From an uncultured Paracoccaceae bacterium (lineage in GTDB: Bacteria; Pseudomonadota; Alphaproteobacteria; Rhodobacterales; Rhodobacteraceae): a stretch of 64,000 nt of DNA. Location: NCBI GenBank assembly GCA_947497065.1, contig CANMEQ010000005.1, positions 62,001-126,000 on the forward strand, given 5' to 3'. A program made the translations under genes and the position numbers. A model generated the notes under the pieces. The model was not told the DNA's origin. It did not search any database and saw only the letters and a program-made list of their open reading frames with translations. Positions 60,749 to 64,000 of the stretch are shown piece after piece. Position 1 is the stretch's first letter. Each line of letters opens with the position of its first letter.

Positions 60749-63145
60749 ATGAAATTCACCCTCTCTTGGCTCAAATCCCACCTCGACACCGACGCATCCG
60801 TGGACGAAATCGCCGATACGCTCACCGACCTCGGGCTTGAGGTTGAGGGCATCGAAAATCCTGCGGCCACACTCTCTGATTTTGTGATCGGCAAAGTCAC
60901 CGCCGCCGAAAAACACCCCGACGCCGACAAGCTGCGCGTTTGCACCGTCGAGGCGGGCGAGGGGCCAACGCAGATCATTTGTGGCGCGCCAAACGCCCGC
61001 GAAGGCATCACCGTGGTTGTCGCCAAGCCGGGCACCTATATTCCGGGCCTCGATATCACCATTTCCGTGGGCAAAATTCGCGGCATTGAGAGCTTCGGCA
61101 TGATGGCCTCTGAAAAAGAGCTGGAGCTGTCGGACGAGCACAATGGCATCATCGAATTGCCCAGCGGTGAGGTTGGCCAATCCTTCGCCGATTATCTGGC
61201 CGAGCATGACCCTGCACAGGTCGACCCCGTGATCGAAATCGCCATCACCCCCAACCGTCCAGATGCCCTGGGCGTGCGTGGCGTGGCCCGCGATCTGGCG
61301 GCCCGTGGTTTGGGCACGCTCGAACCATTGGCGTTGGAAAAGGTCCCCGCGACCTTCGCGAACCCCGTCACCGTCTCCATTGACGCCGACACATTGGACC
61401 AAGCTCCCGTGTTCTACGGTCGCCTGATCAAAGGCGTGAAAAACGGGCCATCCCCCGTCTGGCTGCAACAAAAACTCAAAGCGATCGGCCTGCGCCCGAT
61501 CAGCTTCCTCGTCGATGTGACCAACTGGTTCACCTACGATCTGAACCGCCCGCTGCACGTGTTCGACGCCGATAAAATCAACGGCAACACCCTGCGTCTG
61601 CACCGCGCCGCTGGAACCGAAACTTTGGTTGGCTTGGACGAAAAAGAATACACCTTGCCCGAAGGGGCCACGGTTATTTCCGACGCAGAAGGCCCCGAAT
61701 CCATCGCCGGCGTCATGGGCGGGCTGCGCACAGGCGTGTCCGACGATACCGTGAATGTCTTCGTCGAAGCGGCCTATTTCGACACCGTGCGCACCGCCTA
61801 CACAGGCCGCGCCCTGAAACTGAACACCGACGCGCGCTACCGGTTTGAACGCGGCATCGACCCGGCCTTCACACCCGAGGGCATGGAACACGCCGTGCGC
61901 ATGATCGTCGACATCGCAGGCGGCGAAGCCTCCGAAGTGGTGCAAGCGGGCGAAATCCCCGACACATCCCGCGCCTACAAACTCGACACCGCGCGCTGCT
62001 CCTCGCTCGTGGGCATGGACATCCCCGCCGAAACACAGCGCGACACGCTCACCAAGCTGGGCTTTGTGATGGACGGCGACATGGCACAGGTGCCCGCATG
62101 GCGCCCCGACGTACAAGGCGAGGCCGACCTGGTCGAAGAAGTCGCGCGCATGGCGTCCCTGTCCAACCTCGAGCCCAAACCGCTGCCGCGCCCCGCAGGC
62201 GTGCCAGCTCCGATCCTCACACCGATGCAAAAACGTCTCGCCACCGCGCGCCGCACCACGGCCAGCTTGGGCTACAACGAATGCGTCACCTATTCCTTCA
62301 TCGACAAAGCGTCGGCTGAACTGTTCGGCGGCGGCACCGACGCCACGATGCTGGCCAACCCGATCAGCTCTGAGATGTCGCACATGCGCCCTGCCGTGCT
62401 GCCCGGCCTGCTTCAGGCGGCGGCCCGCAACCAGGCGCGCGGCCTGTCAAACCTGGCCCTGTTCGAGGCGGGCGATGCGTTCCACGGCGGCGAGCCGGGC
62501 GAGCAGCACACTGTTGTCACCGGCATTCTGGTCGGCAAAACCGCCTCCAAAGACGTGCACGGCGCCTCTCGTGATGTCGATATCTTCGACGCCAAAGCTG
62601 ATGCCGAGGCCATCCTCAGCGCCATGGGCGCCCCCGCAAAGGTGCAAATCTTGCGCGGCGCTGGCGATGAATGGCACCCGGGCCGTCACGGCCAAATCTG
62701 CCTCGGCCCAAAGAAAATCCTCGGCGTGTTCGGTGAAATTCACCCCAAAATCCTGTCCGCCCTCAACGTGAAAGGCCCCGTTGTCGGCTTCACATTGTAT
62801 CCGGCAGAAATCCCCATGCCGAAAAAGCAAACCGCGAACCGCGGCGCTGTCACGATCCCCGATCTGCAAGCGGTCGAGCGTGATTTCGCCTTCGTCATGG
62901 ATGCCAAGGTCGATGCCCTCACCGCCATCAACGCCGCCGCTGGCGCGGATAAAGCCCTGATCGAAACAGTGCGTATCTTCGATGAATTCATCGGCGGCAG
63001 CTTGGGCGAAGACCAGAAATCACTGGCCATGACCGTGCGCCTCCAGCCCAAAGACGCCACGTTGAAAGAGGCCGAGATCGAGGCCGTCTGCACCAAGATC
63101 GTTGAAAAGGTCACCAAAGCGACAGGCGGCACGCTGCGCGGCTAA
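60749..63145 (+). CDS. pheT: Phenylalanine--tRNA ligase beta subunit
   Basis: A 798-residue subunit. It contains the N-terminal tRNA-binding EMAP-like domain (KVTAAEKHPDADKLRVCTVEAG), the B3/B4 editing domain (WFTYDLNRPLHVFD), B5 (KLGFVMDGDMAQVPAWRPD) and the C-terminal anticodon-binding FDX-ACB domain (TVRLQPKDATLKEAEIEAVC). The length is normal and the reading frame is intact. Its stop overlaps the convergent LysR gene by four bases. Confidence 0.97.
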   Translation: MKFTLSWLKSHLDTDASVDEIADTLTDLGLEVEGIENPAATLSDFVIGKVTAAEKHPDADKLRVCTVEAGEGPTQIICGAPNAREGITVVVAKPGTYIPGLDITISVGKIRGIESFGMMASEKELELSDEHNGIIELPSGEVGQSFADYLAEHDPAQVDPVIEIAITPNRPDALGVRGVARDLAARGLGTLEPLALEKVPATFANPVTVSIDADTLDQAPVFYGRLIKGVKNGPSPVWLQQKLKAIGLRPISFLVDVTNWFTYDLNRPLHVFDADKINGNTLRLHRAAGTETLVGLDEKEYTLPEGATVISDAEGPESIAGVMGGLRTGVSDDTVNVFVEAAYFDTVRTAYTGRALKLNTDARYRFERGIDPAFTPEGMEHAVRMIVDIAGGEASEVVQAGEIPDTSRAYKLDTARCSSLVGMDIPAETQRDTLTKLGFVMDGDMAQVPAWRPDVQGEADLVEEVARMASLSNLEPKPLPRPAGVPAPILTPMQKRLATARRTTASLGYNECVTYSFIDKASAELFGGGTDATMLANPISSEMSHMRPAVLPGLLQAAARNQARGLSNLALFEAGDAFHGGEPGEQHTVVTGILVGKTASKDVHGASRDVDIFDAKADAEAILSAMGAPAKVQILRGAGDEWHPGRHGQICLGPKKILGVFGEIHPKILSALNVKGPVVGFTLYPAEIPMPKKQTANRGAVTIPDLQAVERDFAFVMDAKVDALTAINAAAGADKALIETVRIFDEFIGGSLGEDQKSLAMTVRLQPKDATLKEAEIEAVCTKIVEKVTKATGGTLRG

Positions 63146-64000
63146 TCCGCCCGCAGGTTTGCCAAGGCCTGTCCTAAAACATCAAACACCAGCCTGATTT
63201 TCGGGCTGGTGTGGATCTCTCGGTGGGCGACCAGCCAAACCGGAAACGTGATCTCGCCCAAGGTTGGCAACACACGCTCCATCCCCAAAACCGCATCCCC
63301 CACCGCCGAATCCATCGGGCACAACCCCATGCCCGCCTTCGCCAATTCCCATGCCACCAACCCATTGCGCGACGACACACGGCACGCGTCTTCGCTCAGG
63401 TGAATGTCCAATGCGGCCAGATATGTGATCATCTCTTGCACATCACCGAACGATACCCAATCCATCCCGCTCAGATCGGCCTTTGATGTCGGTCGGCCCA
63501 CACGGTCGAGAAACGATTTGGCCCCGTAAAAATATCCATTCGCCTCGCCCACCAGCCGCGCCACCAAATCCGGCTGGTCCGGCCGCACATGGCGGATTGC
63601 AACATCGGCTTCCCGGCGCATCAAATCGCTGATGGTGTTGGTCGCCACAATCTCGACCTTCAACTGCGGGGCAAGCGCGCGCAGTTGCGTCACCACGTCC
63701 GGCATAATATGCGCCGACATGATGTCGCTCGCCGTGATCCGCACCCAGCCCGTCAAATCCGATTGTTGCCCATTCGCGCTGATCGCAGTGCGCCGCGCCG
63801 CCAGCCCCATGTTTTGTACATGCACCAACAGCTCGCGGCCCGCGTCGGTCAACACCAATCCGCGCCCAACCCGTTCAAAGAGCATCAGCGCCAGCGTCTC
63901 TTCCAAGGCGGCCACTTGGCGGCTTAGCGTGGGCTGCGTCAGGCCCAGCCGCCGTGCTGCTGCCGACAGCGAATGGGTTTCCGCCGTGGCCAGAAACGCG
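63142..64000 (-). CDS. LysR-family transcriptional regulator (5' end beyond window)
   Basis: The visible 285 residues hold most of the helix-turn-helix (THSLSAAARRLGLTQPTLSRQVAALEE) and the whole effector-binding domain (about residues 85-285), with the typical VRITASDIMSAHIMPDVV segment and DVAIRHVRPDQPD. The frame stays open at 64000, so only about ten N-terminal residues are missing. A target gene, usually divergent, would lie outside the window. It is convergent with pheT. Confidence 0.93.
   Translation of the reverse strand, partial: AFLATAETHSLSAAARRLGLTQPTLSRQVAALEETLALMLFERVGRGLVLTDAGRELLVHVQNMGLAARRTAISANGQQSDLTGWVRITASDIMSAHIMPDVVTQLRALAPQLKVEIVATNTISDLMRREADVAIRHVRPDQPDLVARLVGEANGYFYGAKSFLDRVGRPTSKADLSGMDWVSFGDVQEMITYLAALDIHLSEDACRVSSRNGLVAWELAKAGMGLCPMDSAVGDAVLGMERVLPTLGEITFPVWLVAHREIHTSPKIRLVFDVLGQALANLRAD

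Overview
The window reads as a chromosomal segment of a marine alphaproteobacterium of the Roseobacter group (Rhodobacterales). The pointers are a form I (aerobic) CO dehydrogenase cluster, an L-malyl-CoA/beta-methylmalyl-CoA lyase of the ethylmalonyl-CoA pathway, an osmoregulated periplasmic glucan operon, a DgcN/DgcA D-glutamate-type pathway, a GC-rich and tightly packed gene layout with many ATGA stop/start overlaps, and family-typical orders such as zinc-ribbon protein/ftsE/ftsX. No rRNA, tRNA, prophage, insertion sequence or CRISPR array is visible. The genus cannot be named from the sequence alone.

Layout. 1-2.3 kb: RND adaptor (cut by the window edge), MoaB and a degenerate family-4 uracil-DNA glycosylase-like protein. 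2.3-6.2 kb: a pyrB operon holding a PH-domain membrane protein, a tail-anchored protein, a dihydroorotase homologue that has lost its metal ligands, and plsY. 6.2-13 kb: an orphan secreted protein, gshA, rsmE, ubiA, and a first OmpA-family/coiled-coil gene pair. 13-16 kb: a ThDP enzyme coupled to a class III CoA transferase. 16-22 kb: a TTC38-like gene and opgC-opgG-opgH. 22-32.5 kb: the CO dehydrogenase cluster, all on the minus strand, in transcription order coxC, coxM, coxS, coxL, coxD, coxE, an XdhC-family gene, a MobA-like gene, a 33-codon ORF, coxG and a second XdhC-family gene. 32.5-46 kb: housekeeping genes (tlpA-like, argH, lysA, DUF4175 protein, ftsEX, plsC, accA). 46-52 kb: a PLP decarboxylase, mcl1, and dgcN-dgcA-D-amino acid aminotransferase. 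52-64 kb: a second OmpA-family/coiled-coil pair, pyk, rpmI-rplT, a membrane-anchored NYN RNase, pheS...pheT and a LysR regulator cut by the window end.

The centrepiece is the cox cluster. CoxM/CoxS/CoxL form the FAD / 2x[2Fe-2S] / Mo-Cu enzyme, CoxD/E/F-type and MobA/XdhC proteins are maturation factors, and CoxC is a membrane MHYT-LytTR regulator. Upstream of coxM I find two 9-bp direct repeats with a 12-bp spacer that fit the LytTR recognition pattern, so a direct CoxC-to-coxMSL circuit is readable in the sequence. Inside the maturation part lies a 33-aa ORF with a perfect Shine-Dalgarno and a Cys-Cys C-terminus that ordinary gene calling would miss.

Other points worth following up: two dispersed 11-bp-periodic arrays that share a GCGGTTAACG box, a tandem repeat copied from the end of a coding region, a 125-nt multi-hairpin intergenic element, and two probable pseudoenzymes (UDG-like and DHOase-like).
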